Source of the DNA: VXYL01 sp965203685
GTDB taxonomy: Bacteria; Pseudomonadota; Gammaproteobacteria; Pseudomonadales; Azotimanducaceae
Direction: 5' to 3'
NCBI GenBank assembly: GCA_965203685.1
Contig: OZ241908.1
Span: 4,588,001-4,652,000, forward strand
DNA length: 64,000 nucleotides
In this document: in pieces, positions 25,464 to 37,141 of the stretch
Layout of the letters: every line of letters starts with the position of its first letter
How positions within the stretch are numbered: the stretch's first letter is position 1
Made by a program: the position numbers and the translations under genes
Notes under the pieces: generated by a model
What the model was told of the DNA's origin: nothing
Databases searched by the model: none
Seen by the model: only the letters and a program-made list of their open reading frames with translations

Positions 25464-26627
25464 TCAACGTCGAGCGATCCGAGGCGACCGCGTCAGCACG
25501 CTGATCGCGTTCTTGAAATGCAGCGCCGCTTCCAGGTCGTCGGCGGCAATGGCTTCCGCCTTTCGCGCCTCGAGTTCGCGGCGCTTCTCGTTGAAGGCGT
25601 CGGCGTCAACGGGCGCGTAAGTAGGCCCGTCGGTGTCGGGGTCCATCTCGTGGCCGTGCGCGCCCGGCACGAGAACGTCGAAGTCGGGCTTGAGCACCGA
25701 GTCGGCGGGGGCCTGGCACTCCGCCACGTAGTTCAGCGCCCCGGCGGGTTGGCGGTAGCCGATGAGCCGTTGCATGGCGGGGTCAAGCTTGCGCGCCAGG
25801 TGCGGCGGACAGGCGAGCAGTTGGTTCTCCTCCTGGGCAAGAAACGCCAACGCGTAGTTGATGTTCATGCCGATCCGACGTTCGTTGGAGGTGTTGGTGC
25901 CGGCGCCGTGGACGGACCAGCCCGTCCAGATCAGGACGCTGCCTTTGGACATGGCCGCCTGGACGGTCGGCTCGGTGTGGCTCACGCTTCCGCCGCGGGG
26001 ACTTTCGCGGTGGCTGCCGAGCACGATGTGGGTAGCGCCGTTGTCGAGGGTGAAGTCCGTAAGAGCCCACATGCACTCGACCTGCGGGTCCAAGCCTGCG
26101 TCCTGGAAGTCGTAGATCCACATGCCGTTCGCGCGATGCATCTTGAGGTGGTGCGGAAGCGCGTCGGTGCCGCCGCCCGGGCCAACGTCGATGATCTGCG
26201 TGAGGTGCAGTTGCCAGGGGTATCGGAAGCCCTTCTCGCCCTTGCCCGACTTGCCGCCGATGCGGACCGCATCCCCCGACAGCCGCTGTTCGGCGAGAAC
26301 CGACTTCGCGAGGCGCAAGATCGCCGGGTGCGCGATCATCTTGTGACTGGCCGTGGAGCGCGCGACCAAGGCGCCGACTCGACGCGTGCCGCCCAAGCCA
26401 TGCAGCCCGTGTGGCGTGGCGTCGATGTACGGAGCCATTTCGGCCACGAGTCGGTCGCAATCGCTCGCCGTCACCGCGTTCTCGATCACCACGAAGCCGT
26501 GCCGGTCGAGGCTCAGAAGGACCTCGTTGTCGAGCCGCGTCAACGCGTCCGCGCCGGCTTCGGTCGCCGCGCGATAGTCGAAGCGCTTCAGTTCGTGGGT
26601 GCCGAAGGCGTTGGTGACGGGTGGCAT
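25464..26627 (-). CDS. PhyH-family protein with HxA in place of HxD, plus UVR-like tail
   Basis: The 387-aa protein has the PhyH fold: LLSLDRHGFVVIENAV, MWALTDFTLDNGATHIVLGSH, the distal His240 in WSVHGAGTN, the probable 2-oxoglutarate Arg in RRIGMNINYAL and a family-typical tail EENQLLACPPHLARKL. At the iron site, where relatives read LHRDD, this protein reads MHRANG (His164, Ala166; codons cat and gcg). The carboxylate ligand is thus missing. Fe/2OG halogenases of the SyrB2 class lack the same Asp; a non-catalytic paralogue is the other possibility. Residues ~347-380 (RRELEARKAEAIAADDLEAALHF) resemble a UVR-type helical hairpin. It is divergent from an SDR gene. Confidence 0.85.
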   Translation of the reverse strand: MPPVTNAFGTHELKRFDYRAATEAGADALTRLDNEVLLSLDRHGFVVIENAVTASDCDRLVAEMAPYIDATPHGLHGLGGTRRVGALVARSTASHKMIAHPAILRLAKSVLAEQRLSGDAVRIGGKSGKGEKGFRYPWQLHLTQIIDVGPGGGTDALPHHLKMHRANGMWIYDFQDAGLDPQVECMWALTDFTLDNGATHIVLGSHRESPRGGSVSHTEPTVQAAMSKGSVLIWTGWSVHGAGTNTSNERRIGMNINYALAFLAQEENQLLACPPHLARKLDPAMQRLIGYRQPAGALNYVAECQAPADSVLKPDFDVLVPGAHGHEMDPDTDGPTYAPVDADAFNEKRRELEARKAEAIAADDLEAALHFKNAISVLTRSPRIARR

Positions 26628-26730
26628 GGCCCCTTCTGTGCTGCACCGAGCCAAGGGATTATCCGCAACAATGGTGCCTCGCGGCCAGTCGCGGGGCGTA
26701 TGCTGTCCCGGCTCAAGCATGGAGATGCAC

Positions 26731-27657
26731 ATGGCCGACACCGCTCGCAACGCCCACCCGGACCTAAGCGTGCTCGCCGGCGGCGTGGCCGTGATCACCG
26801 GCGGCGCATCCGGCATCGGTTTCGCGTTAGCGGAGAAGTCCATCAGCCTGGGACTCTGCCCCGTCCTGGCTGACATCGAAGCCCCGGCGATCCGCGAGGC
26901 CGAGGCGCGCTTGGGCGCCGCCGCGAAAACGGCAAACGTCGAAGTATTCGGCTTCGCGGTCGACGTGTCGCAGGAAGCGGAGGTGCACGCCCTGGCCGCC
27001 GCCGTGGCCGAGCGTTTCCCGGACCGGCCGGTGTCGCTCCTGTGCTGCAACGCCGGTGTCGGTGGCGGCGGACCCGTTCTGCGGGCGAGCGACATCGACT
27101 GGGACTTCGTGCTCGGCGTCAACGTCAAGGGCGTTGCCAACTGCATCCGCGCCTTCGTCCCGGGAATGCTGGAGCGCGGCGTCAGAGGTTCCGTGGTGAC
27201 GACATCCTCGCAGGACGGGCTGTGCGCGGCACAAGGCGTCTACGGCGTCTCCAAGCATGCCTGCGTGGCACTGACCGAGGCGCTCTACCAGGAGCTTAAC
27301 GGCCGCCTAACCGCACACGTGCTGTGCCCGAACGTGGTGGCGACCAATATCATCACGTCCGAACGCAACCGGCCCACCCGCTACGGCGGTCCGCGCAATG
27401 CCGGCCCGAACCCCGTCGCCGAGCGCTTCAAGGCGTTCGGCATGGCACCGTCGCGTTGCGCCGACTTTGTCTTCGAGGCGATCAGGACGGGCACCTTCTA
27501 CATCATGGCCGAGGCGGAAGAGGATCCCGGCTACGTCTACTCGGAAGCACAGACGCGGATGAGGGCCATACTCGACGGTGGACTCCCCAACCGGCCACGC
27601 AGCGCGTTCATCGGCAAGGTGTTCGATCCGCGGACGCCGTTGCCCAAGCGGGATTGA
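26731..27657 (+). CDS. Short-chain dehydrogenase/reductase
   Basis: The 308-aa SDR has the cofactor motif VITGGASGIGFALAEK, CCNAGVG, the catalytic Ser in VVTTSSQDG and YGVSKHA with the catalytic Tyr and Lys. Residues after ~220 form a longer substrate-binding cap than in classical SDRs. In-frame ATGs occur at 26719, 26725 and 26731; GGAG at 26721-26724 suits the last. Being divergent from the PhyH-like gene 104 bp away, it may oxidise or reduce the same compound, but that is inference. Confidence 0.9.
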   Translation: MADTARNAHPDLSVLAGGVAVITGGASGIGFALAEKSISLGLCPVLADIEAPAIREAEARLGAAAKTANVEVFGFAVDVSQEAEVHALAAAVAERFPDRPVSLLCCNAGVGGGGPVLRASDIDWDFVLGVNVKGVANCIRAFVPGMLERGVRGSVVTTSSQDGLCAAQGVYGVSKHACVALTEALYQELNGRLTAHVLCPNVVATNIITSERNRPTRYGGPRNAGPNPVAERFKAFGMAPSRCADFVFEAIRTGTFYIMAEAEEDPGYVYSEAQTRMRAILDGGLPNRPRSAFIGKVFDPRTPLPKRD

Positions 27658-27728
27658 CCGCGGCGGAGCCCGCAAAGCGTAATTCGGTCGATCAGGCCCG
27701 TCGCTTCCTGCGTGGAACTGTCTCTCGA

Positions 27729-29555
27729 TCAAGGATCATCTACCGAGGCGTCGTCAGCGGGCGTTTCGGTACGTTCGGCATCCTGCCAGTCGTCCGCGCC
27801 CGATCCGCCGATGCCCGGCGCGAAGCCGTAGAGCATTTCGCCGATCCGGAAGTCGTCGAAGCGGCGTACGCGGCGCTCGATCGGTGCCGCGCGCAACCGG
27901 TCGACCACCAACTCGGCGGTTTCATCCGGGCGTCGGCCTCCTCCCGACGAGGACAGGCCATGGATTTGCCAGCCTTGCTCGTCCTTGATGATGGCTTGGA
28001 CAGCGGGACTGAAGTGCACGCTCGCCGGCTGGTCGCGGACTCCGGGCATCTCGAAACGGCGTACCCCCAGGAGCAGGTACTCGGCTCGCCCGGGATCGCC
28101 GTCGAGTTCCACGCGCGCCAGGATGGGGTGTTCGAGACGGTCGGTCCGGGATATCTCGCGGTCGATCGCCGCGCGGACGTCGTCGGGAAGGGCAAAGGGA
28201 CCGCCGCGATACTGTACGTTCGCCCAGAAGTCGTCGCGCATGGCCGACAGCTCGCCAGCCCGTTCGCCTTCGGCGTCGGGGTCGTACATGATTACGCCCG
28301 TGGGTGCCCCTTCCGCCAACGGATCGAAACCCAACTGCTCGATCAGGCTCCGCGCGGCGAGATAACCCGGCCGGGCCAGCATCTCGCGGGCGTAGCGGAA
28401 GTCGAACTCGATCGGGTGGATCTCCCCGGACTCCACGCGCGCCATCTGACTGCGTGTCGAGATCGCCCGGAAGTCCAGAACCGGCGTGTTGATCAACAGC
28501 AGGATGCCGAGCATCACCCAGCCCATGGCGACGTTGACCGGCGCCATACCGCGCGGCCAGGCAGCGCGGTGGCGAATGATCGACACGGTGTAGCCGAGCG
28601 AAAACAGCGCCAATACCGCAGCTCCCGTGAACGCCCATGCGCGGGTAACCGTCCAGCCGTACTGGTCGACGCGAATGCCGATGCCGAGCAAGGCGAGTGC
28701 GGAGACGATCGGTAGAACGGCCACGGCAACGGTGACGGGCCATTGGACGAACCGCGGATACGGCTGCTCCGCCTCGGGCCGGTACGCGACGATGGCCAGC
28801 GCCACCGCGATTGCGTTGAGGGCGATCAGGATCAGGCTACCGTTGCCGGTGTCCCACAAGGCCTGGATGCTCACGAACGGCAGCGTCAGCAGGAACGCGA
28901 CGACGATCGCCAAGACCATCGGCAACAGGTAGCGGGCTAGGTTCTCGAGCAACCCCACGATGCTGTCGATCAACGGCTGGCGGGGACGGAAGACGAGGAT
29001 GCCCGTACCGAAGGCCACCGCGGCCGCGGGCAGCACGAACCACGGTTTCGGGAAGATCTCGGCGAGCACGTCGACGCCAAGGATTGCGAACAACGCCGCG
29101 CAAAGGGCGAGCAGGATTGCGCTGCCGCCAAGCAAAGCCGCCGACAGGCCCGCGACGAGAAGGTTGCGCCAGGCCTGAGCGAACAGCGCCGGATAGCGAA
29201 CCGGTTCGGCGGCAACGACTGGCTTGAGGTAGGCAAGCGCAATGAACCCCGTGACCAGGAGCGTGATCACGTACACGGCCTGCAGCGCCTCGACACCGAA
29301 CTCGCCGACAGGCGTGGCTTGCCAGCCGACATAGCTCGCCAAGGCGATCAGCACGGCGGCAAACACCGAGGCAAACACGAGCCCTCGACGCGCCGTCCCG
29401 GATTCGACCGTAAACAACACGAGCGTCGGCCAAGCGTAGCCCGCCGTCAGCATCGGCATCAGCACGGCCGGGTGCCCGCTCGGCCAGACGTCGAAGTCCA
29501 GCAGGATGCCGAGGCCCGCGAGAGCGAGCGCTTGGATCGCGATCAGCGCCCACAT
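27729..29555 (-). CDS. DUF4153-type polytopic membrane protein
   Basis: The 608-aa protein has about twelve predicted membrane segments in residues 1-400, a pattern consistent with DUF4153 (for example FVLPAAAVAFGTGILVFRPRQPLIDSIVGLLENLARYLLPMVLAIV). A soluble C-terminal domain of ~200 residues follows. The function is unknown. Its start is 14 nt after the stop of the RND pump gene on the same strand, so it is probably the last gene of that operon. The C-terminal domain contains a PDDVRAAIDREISRT segment and an acidic tail. Confidence 0.75.
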   Translation of the reverse strand: MWALIAIQALALAGLGILLDFDVWPSGHPAVLMPMLTAGYAWPTLVLFTVESGTARRGLVFASVFAAVLIALASYVGWQATPVGEFGVEALQAVYVITLLVTGFIALAYLKPVVAAEPVRYPALFAQAWRNLLVAGLSAALLGGSAILLALCAALFAILGVDVLAEIFPKPWFVLPAAAVAFGTGILVFRPRQPLIDSIVGLLENLARYLLPMVLAIVVAFLLTLPFVSIQALWDTGNGSLILIALNAIAVALAIVAYRPEAEQPYPRFVQWPVTVAVAVLPIVSALALLGIGIRVDQYGWTVTRAWAFTGAAVLALFSLGYTVSIIRHRAAWPRGMAPVNVAMGWVMLGILLLINTPVLDFRAISTRSQMARVESGEIHPIEFDFRYAREMLARPGYLAARSLIEQLGFDPLAEGAPTGVIMYDPDAEGERAGELSAMRDDFWANVQYRGGPFALPDDVRAAIDREISRTDRLEHPILARVELDGDPGRAEYLLLGVRRFEMPGVRDQPASVHFSPAVQAIIKDEQGWQIHGLSSSGGGRRPDETAELVVDRLRAAPIERRVRRFDDFRIGEMLYGFAPGIGGSGADDWQDAERTETPADDASVDDP

Positions 29556-29569
29556 GGGGCTACCCTTTT

Positions 29570-32500
29570 CTAGCGGGCATCGGCGATATCAGCTCCCGGC
29601 GTGCCGCGCATCAGCCGCTCCAACGCCTTCGCCACCGCCTGCGGCGAACCCGTGCGTCGCGCCAACAGCGCGTAGAACGAGGGCACGACAAAGAGCGTCA
29701 GGAAGGTCGCCAGCGTGACGCCGGAGAAGACCACGATGCCGAGCACGGTACGGCTCTCCGACCCGGCGCCGGTTGCGAGGATCAGCGGAATCGAGCCCAT
29801 GACCGTGGAAATCGTGGTCATGACGACCGGACGCAGGCGGATGCCGGACGCGTCGATGATGGCGTCCTCGAACGAAAGGCCCGCGTCGCGGCGCTGGTTG
29901 ATGAACTCGACGATCAATACGCCGTTCTTCGCCGCGATGCCGATCAGCATGACGACGCCGATCTGGCTGTAGATGTTGATCGTAGCCCCCGTGACATAGA
30001 GGCCGATCAACGCCCCCGTGATCGCGAGCGGCACGGTCACGAGGATCACGAACGGGTGTACGAAGCTCTCGAACTGCGCCGCGAGAACCAGAAACACGAT
30101 CAAGAGCGCCAAGCCGAACATGAACGCCAGGCTGCCGCTCGCCTCGCGGTATTCCAGCGACTCGCCCTGGTAGTCGATCTGCGCCTGGTCGGGGAACGAT
30201 TCGCGCACGACGCGTTCGAGGAAATCCAGCGCATCGCCGAGCGCCGCGCCTGGGGCCAAGCTCGCCGAGAGGGTCACCGAGCGCAGCCGGTTGTAGCGGT
30301 TCAGCGTGCCCGGACCGGCGCGTTCCTCGACCCGGATGAGGTTGGCCAGGGGCACCAGTTCACCGGTCTGCTCCGAGCGCACGTAGATGTTCGTGAGATC
30401 CTGGGCCGACGCGCGTTGGTCGTCTTTAGCGAGCAGGATCACGTCGTACTCCTCGCCGTCCTTCACGTACGTCGTGATGCGCTGCTCGCTCATCATCGCG
30501 GACAGCGTCCGACCGATGTTCTGCACTGACACGCCAAGCGCGGCGGCGCGGTTCTTGTCGATGCGTACGATCGCCTGTGGCTGTGTTTCCTTGAGATCGC
30601 TGTCTAAGCGCACGAGGCCGGGAAACTCGCCGGCCCGATCGAGGATCACATCCCGCCACTCGGCCAGCGTGTCGTAGTCCGGTCCGCCGAGCACGAACTG
30701 CACCGGCTGGCCGCCGCCGCGCCGGGAGAGGCCGGAGCGCACGAAGGCGAAGGCGCGCACGCTGGGGATGGTCTGCCAAGCGCCGGTCGCCCGGGCCGCC
30801 GCTTCGGCCGTGGTGACGTCGCGCTCCTGCCAGGGGCGCATGGTCACCATGATGACGCCGCTGTTGGATGCGTTGCCGCCCCATCCGGGGACCGCCATGA
30901 CGACGACGTCGGCGATGCCCTCGTTGACCATCTGCATGGCGGGCATCTCGAGCTTCAGCGCCTCGCCCTTCATCCGCTCGATGCCCATGCCCTCGGCACC
31001 GGAGAACATGGCCATGAAGGATCCCTGATCCTCCTGCGGCGCGTATTCCTGGGGCACGCGCTCAAGCAGCAGGTAGGCCGCGCCAAGCGTCAACAAGGCG
31101 ACCACCACCGAGACCCAGCGGTGGTGGATGAGCACGCGCAGCACACGCGCATAGCCGGACCGAAGCGACGCGAATCCCGAGTCGATCCATCGTGTCAGGC
31201 GGTTCTCCTTCGACGACGCCCGCAGCAGCTTGGAGCACATCACCGGCGTCAGCGACAGCGCCAGCACGCTTGAGAACACGACCGCGGCGGCAATCGTCAC
31301 CGCCAGTTCGCCGAAGATGACGCCGATGTTGTCGGTGAGAAACATGATCGGCGTGAACACGGCGACCAGCACCGCCGTGGTCGCGATCACCGCGAAGGCG
31401 ACCTGCCGCGAGCCGTTGAACGCCGCCACCAACGGCGCCTCGCCCTCCTCGATGCGGCGATGGATGTTCTCGAGGACGACGATGGCATCGTCCACCACCA
31501 ATCCGATCGCGAGCACCAGCGCCAACAACGTGATCAGGTTCACCGTGAACCCGAACGCGGCCAGCGCGATGAACGCCGAGACCAAGCACACCGGGATCGT
31601 CACGGCGGGGATCGCCATGGTTCGGAAGGAACCCAGGAAGGCGAGGATCACGAGGCTCACGAGGACGGTCGTAATAGCGATCGTGCGGTACACGCCGTTG
31701 ATCGCTTCCCGGATGAATACCGAGTCGTCCGAACCCGTCGACAGTTCGATGTGCGCGGGCAGGTTCTCGTTGAGGTCCGCAATCTCCGCCTTGACCTGTT
31801 CCAGCGTCTCGAGCGTGTTGGCGGTGGACTGCTTGATGATGCCGATGCTGACCGTCGGCAAGCCGTTGGCGCGGTAGATCGAGCGGTGGTCCTGGGGCGC
31901 GAGTTCGACGGTCGCCACTTCGCCGAGACGCACGAGATGGCCGTCCTCGCCCTGTACGACGACCAGTTCCCGGAAGTCCTCCGCGCTCTCGAAGCCGCGT
32001 GCTATGCGCACGGTGAGTTCGCGGTCGTTGCTCTCGATCCGCCCAGCCGGCAGCTCGATGTTCTCCCGCCGCAATGCCGCCTCGATGTCGTTGACCGTCA
32101 GATTGCGCGCCGCCAGCGCCAAGCGGTCGATCCACACGCGCATGGCCGGACGCGCCCCGAAGACACTCGCATTGGCGACCCCCGGAATGACTGAAAACCG
32201 GTCCGCGATAAACCGGTCCGTGTAGTCGGTGAGGTCCATGCGACTCAGTTGTTCACTGACCACGTTGATGTACATCACCGGCCGCGCATCGGAATCCTGC
32301 TTGCGGACCTCCGGCGCGCGCACGTCTTCCGGAAGCATGCGATTCACCCGCGAGATGCGGTCGCGTACGTCGTTGGCGGCGTTGTCGATGTTGCGGTCGA
32401 GGTCGAACTCGATGTTGATGAATGCGCCGCCGTCGCGACTCGACGAGCGGATCGACTTGACCCCCTCGATGCCGCTGATCTGATCCTCGATCACGGTGGT

Positions 32501-32689
32501 GATGCGCGACTCGATGACCGCTGCCGACGCCCCCGGGTAGGACGTGCTGATCGACACCACCGGCGGGGTGACGTCCGGATACTCGCGCAACGGCAGGATG
32601 CTGAACGACAGGATGCCGAACGCGACGAGGGTCAGGGCGATTACCGTCGCAAAGACGGGGCGCTTCACCGACGTATCAGAAAGCCACAT
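29570..32689 (-). CDS. RND-family efflux pump permease (HAE1 type)
   Basis: The 1039-aa inner-membrane proton antiporter starts MWLSDTSVKRPVFATVIALTLVAFG. It has the periplasmic porter motif YPGASAAVIESRITTVIEDQISGIEGV and the paired proton-relay aspartates in GLVVDDAIVVLENIHRRIEEG. The second repeat reads GIAAKNGVLIVEFINQRRDAG. The length and the two large periplasmic loops match AcrB/MexB relatives. It pairs with the adaptor gene 2 nt upstream. No outer-membrane factor is nearby, so it must use one encoded elsewhere. Its location directly behind mevalonate genes raises the possibility of export of an isoprenoid-derived product. Confidence 0.95.
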   Translation of the reverse strand: MWLSDTSVKRPVFATVIALTLVAFGILSFSILPLREYPDVTPPVVSISTSYPGASAAVIESRITTVIEDQISGIEGVKSIRSSSRDGGAFINIEFDLDRNIDNAANDVRDRISRVNRMLPEDVRAPEVRKQDSDARPVMYINVVSEQLSRMDLTDYTDRFIADRFSVIPGVANASVFGARPAMRVWIDRLALAARNLTVNDIEAALRRENIELPAGRIESNDRELTVRIARGFESAEDFRELVVVQGEDGHLVRLGEVATVELAPQDHRSIYRANGLPTVSIGIIKQSTANTLETLEQVKAEIADLNENLPAHIELSTGSDDSVFIREAINGVYRTIAITTVLVSLVILAFLGSFRTMAIPAVTIPVCLVSAFIALAAFGFTVNLITLLALVLAIGLVVDDAIVVLENIHRRIEEGEAPLVAAFNGSRQVAFAVIATTAVLVAVFTPIMFLTDNIGVIFGELAVTIAAAVVFSSVLALSLTPVMCSKLLRASSKENRLTRWIDSGFASLRSGYARVLRVLIHHRWVSVVVALLTLGAAYLLLERVPQEYAPQEDQGSFMAMFSGAEGMGIERMKGEALKLEMPAMQMVNEGIADVVVMAVPGWGGNASNSGVIMVTMRPWQERDVTTAEAAARATGAWQTIPSVRAFAFVRSGLSRRGGGQPVQFVLGGPDYDTLAEWRDVILDRAGEFPGLVRLDSDLKETQPQAIVRIDKNRAAALGVSVQNIGRTLSAMMSEQRITTYVKDGEEYDVILLAKDDQRASAQDLTNIYVRSEQTGELVPLANLIRVEERAGPGTLNRYNRLRSVTLSASLAPGAALGDALDFLERVVRESFPDQAQIDYQGESLEYREASGSLAFMFGLALLIVFLVLAAQFESFVHPFVILVTVPLAITGALIGLYVTGATINIYSQIGVVMLIGIAAKNGVLIVEFINQRRDAGLSFEDAIIDASGIRLRPVVMTTISTVMGSIPLILATGAGSESRTVLGIVVFSGVTLATFLTLFVVPSFYALLARRTGSPQAVAKALERLMRGTPGADIADAR

Positions 32690-32691
32690 CC

Positions 32692-33843
32692 CTAGTCTCC
32701 GGGTTGTTCGGCGGCAGGGCCTCCAGCACGGCGTCCCGGCCCACGCGCAGCGTCGGCCGTGCGCACGGGCACGCCGTTGCGGACCTTGAGGACGCCCTCG
32801 GTGATCACCTCCTGCCCCGGCATCAGACCCGAACGGGCTTCGGCCCAGCCGTCGCGCCGGATGCCAAGGTCGATGGCCGTCATCGACGCCTTGCCTTCCG
32901 CCACTGTGAACACGAAGGTCTCGGCGCCGCGCTGTTGCAGCGCGGTCTCCGGGACCATCAGGGCATTGCGGCTCGAGGTGGTGAGTTTCACGGTCAACAG
33001 CATCCCGGGTCGCAGCAGCGCTTCGGGATTATCGATGTGGGCCCGCACCGGGACCGCCCTCGTAACCGGGTTGACCCGGGAGCCGATGGTCTTCACCTCG
33101 GCTTCGAACTCCCGGCCCGGGAAGGCGGCGCTCTGGGCGTTAAGTTCCAGCCCCGGATGTACCACGCCGAGATAGACCTCGGGAATCGCGAAGTCGAGCT
33201 TGATGACGGACACATCGTCCAAGGTCGTGATCGCTGTTCCGGGGGTGATGAGCGTCCCGGCACTCACTTGCCGAAATCCCAAGACGCCCGTGAACGGCGC
33301 CTGGATCAACCGATCATCGAGCCGGGCGACCACGGCTTGGTAGCGGGCCATCGCGCCGGACAAACGAGCGCGTGCCTCGTCGACATCGGAGACGGGCACG
33401 CTACCTTGTTCAAGGAGATCCCTCAGGCGGTCGTGCTGCCGACGCATGTCCCGGACGTTGGCCTCGGCTTCGGCGAGAAGTGCGGTCTGCTCCTCGTTGG
33501 TCAGTTCGACCAGCACGGCGTCTTTCTCGACGAAATCACCGTCCTCGAAACGCACTTGGCGGATCGCGTCGGTGACCTTGGCCGTGATGGTGACGGATTC
33601 GTTGGCCTGGGCCGTGCCAATCGCTTCGACGAGGTCGGCAATCGGGCGAACGACCGCGGGCTGGGTCGCGACCAAGGTTGCTGGGCGCCCGCCTCCGGGA
33701 CCGCCCCACGCGCCGCCGGGACCGCCCGCACCATTGCCGCCGTCGCCGCAACCGGCGAGCAAAAGGAGAGCGACTACCACTCCGAGTGCAGGGCGCACCA
33801 CACCTCCCGATAACGCGGCGCCGTTGTACTTTACACGCATCAC
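32692..33843 (-). CDS. RND efflux periplasmic adaptor (membrane fusion lipoprotein)
   Basis: The 383-aa protein has a lipoprotein signal (VVALLLLAGCGDGG, lipobox LAGC) followed by a Gly-rich linker. It has the hairpin/lipoyl halves AIGTAQANESVTITAKVTD and APFTGVLGFRQVSAGTLITPG, and a beta-barrel domain (AFPGREFEAEVKTIGSRVNPVTRAVPVRA). It links the RND pump to an outer-membrane channel. Start codons at 33843 and 33840 are both possible. It follows the fused HMG-CoA reductase/mevalonate kinase gene by 60 nt and precedes the pump by 2 nt. Confidence 0.94.
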   Translation of the reverse strand: MMRVKYNGAALSGGVVRPALGVVVALLLLAGCGDGGNGAGGPGGAWGGPGGGRPATLVATQPAVVRPIADLVEAIGTAQANESVTITAKVTDAIRQVRFEDGDFVEKDAVLVELTNEEQTALLAEAEANVRDMRRQHDRLRDLLEQGSVPVSDVDEARARLSGAMARYQAVVARLDDRLIQAPFTGVLGFRQVSAGTLITPGTAITTLDDVSVIKLDFAIPEVYLGVVHPGLELNAQSAAFPGREFEAEVKTIGSRVNPVTRAVPVRAHIDNPEALLRPGMLLTVKLTTSSRNALMVPETALQQRGAETFVFTVAEGKASMTAIDLGIRRDGWAEARSGLMPGQEVITEGVLKVRNGVPVRTADAARGPGRRAGGPAAEQPGD

Positions 33844-33903
33844 CTTGCTGTTTCCGTCGCTCTGGGCACGAACGGCAACCCGTTCAGGGACGTCCGTGTA
33901 CCG

Positions 33904-36160
<2,257 letters not shown>

Positions 36161-36186
<26 letters not shown>

Positions 36187-37132
36187 CGTCAGCCACCTCC
36201 ATCGGTACGATCGTCAAGCCGGCGTCCCCGGCCTCCTTCGCGAAGCGGGCTACCGCGCCACCATCCGCGGCAAAGCCGACGCCGGTATCGCCGCCGCCAG
36301 CGCCGCAAGGCTTGTAGACCACCCCGCTGCGCGCGGCAATCTCGCGCGCCGCTTGGTGGCCTGGGCCGAAAATGCCGATTCGCGCCATACGATCCATGCG
36401 TTCCAGAACGTCCGTATATTCGCTCAACGCGTCGAGAAACGCCTCCGCAGTTACTGTGCAATCCGCCACTTCCACGGCGGCCTCGATCAGTCGCTCCAGC
36501 CCGGGCGGGTTCAACCCACCCCGCCAAGCATCGAATGTCGCGACCAGGTCGGCGGTTCTCGTACTTGTCCCGACGAAGATAAAGGCCTTGTGCACGTCCG
36601 GCAAACGAGCCGGGACGATGCGCTGGTCCTGGAACCGAATCACACCCCCCGTTACCGCGGCCGCCACGTCCAGGCCACTGCCGCCGCCTTGGAAGCCCTT
36701 GTGGATGTCAACCAGCGTCGGCAACACCGGGGCATCGCCCCCGATGACCGAGAACGCGGCCGCCACCGCCGCCACCAAGGCCGCGCTCGAACCGACGCCG
36801 AGCTTGGCACCGTCCAAGTGACAGGGCGTCGAGTCGATTCGTATTTCGATGTGCTCTGGTGCCCGGTCCTCGGCGATCACTCGGCGCACGACGCCAGGGA
36901 CGCTGTCCGCCGGCGCGTCGAAAACGGCGTCCCGGGTGACTGTCTGCTCTTTCTCGAAACCGGTGCTCACGAAACGCCAGTCGCCCGCGTCGCGCGGAGC
37001 CAAGGTGCACGTGACGCGCCTGTCGACCGCCGCCACGAGTGCCGGCGCGCCCGCGAGAACGGCGTACTCGCCGCTGATCACAAGCTTGCCTGGCGCGGAT
37101 GCCTCGACCACCGGTGCCTGACCCTCGTTCAT
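36161..37132 (-). CDS. mvaK2: Phosphomevalonate kinase (GHMP family)
   Basis: The 323-aa GHMP kinase starts EASAPGKLVISGEYAVLAGAPALVAAVDRRV. It has the ATP-binding loop KLGVGSSAALVAAVAA, then HKGFQGGGSGLDVAAAVTGG and the C-terminal glycine motif KPCGAGGGDTGVGF. It phosphorylates 5-phosphomevalonate to the diphosphate. The assignment rests on family features and on position between diphosphomevalonate decarboxylase (9-nt gap) and the reductase/mevalonate kinase fusion (26-nt overlap). With these neighbours the operon covers the steps from HMG-CoA to isopentenyl diphosphate. Confidence 0.88.
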
Positions 37133-37141
37133 GTACGGCCG

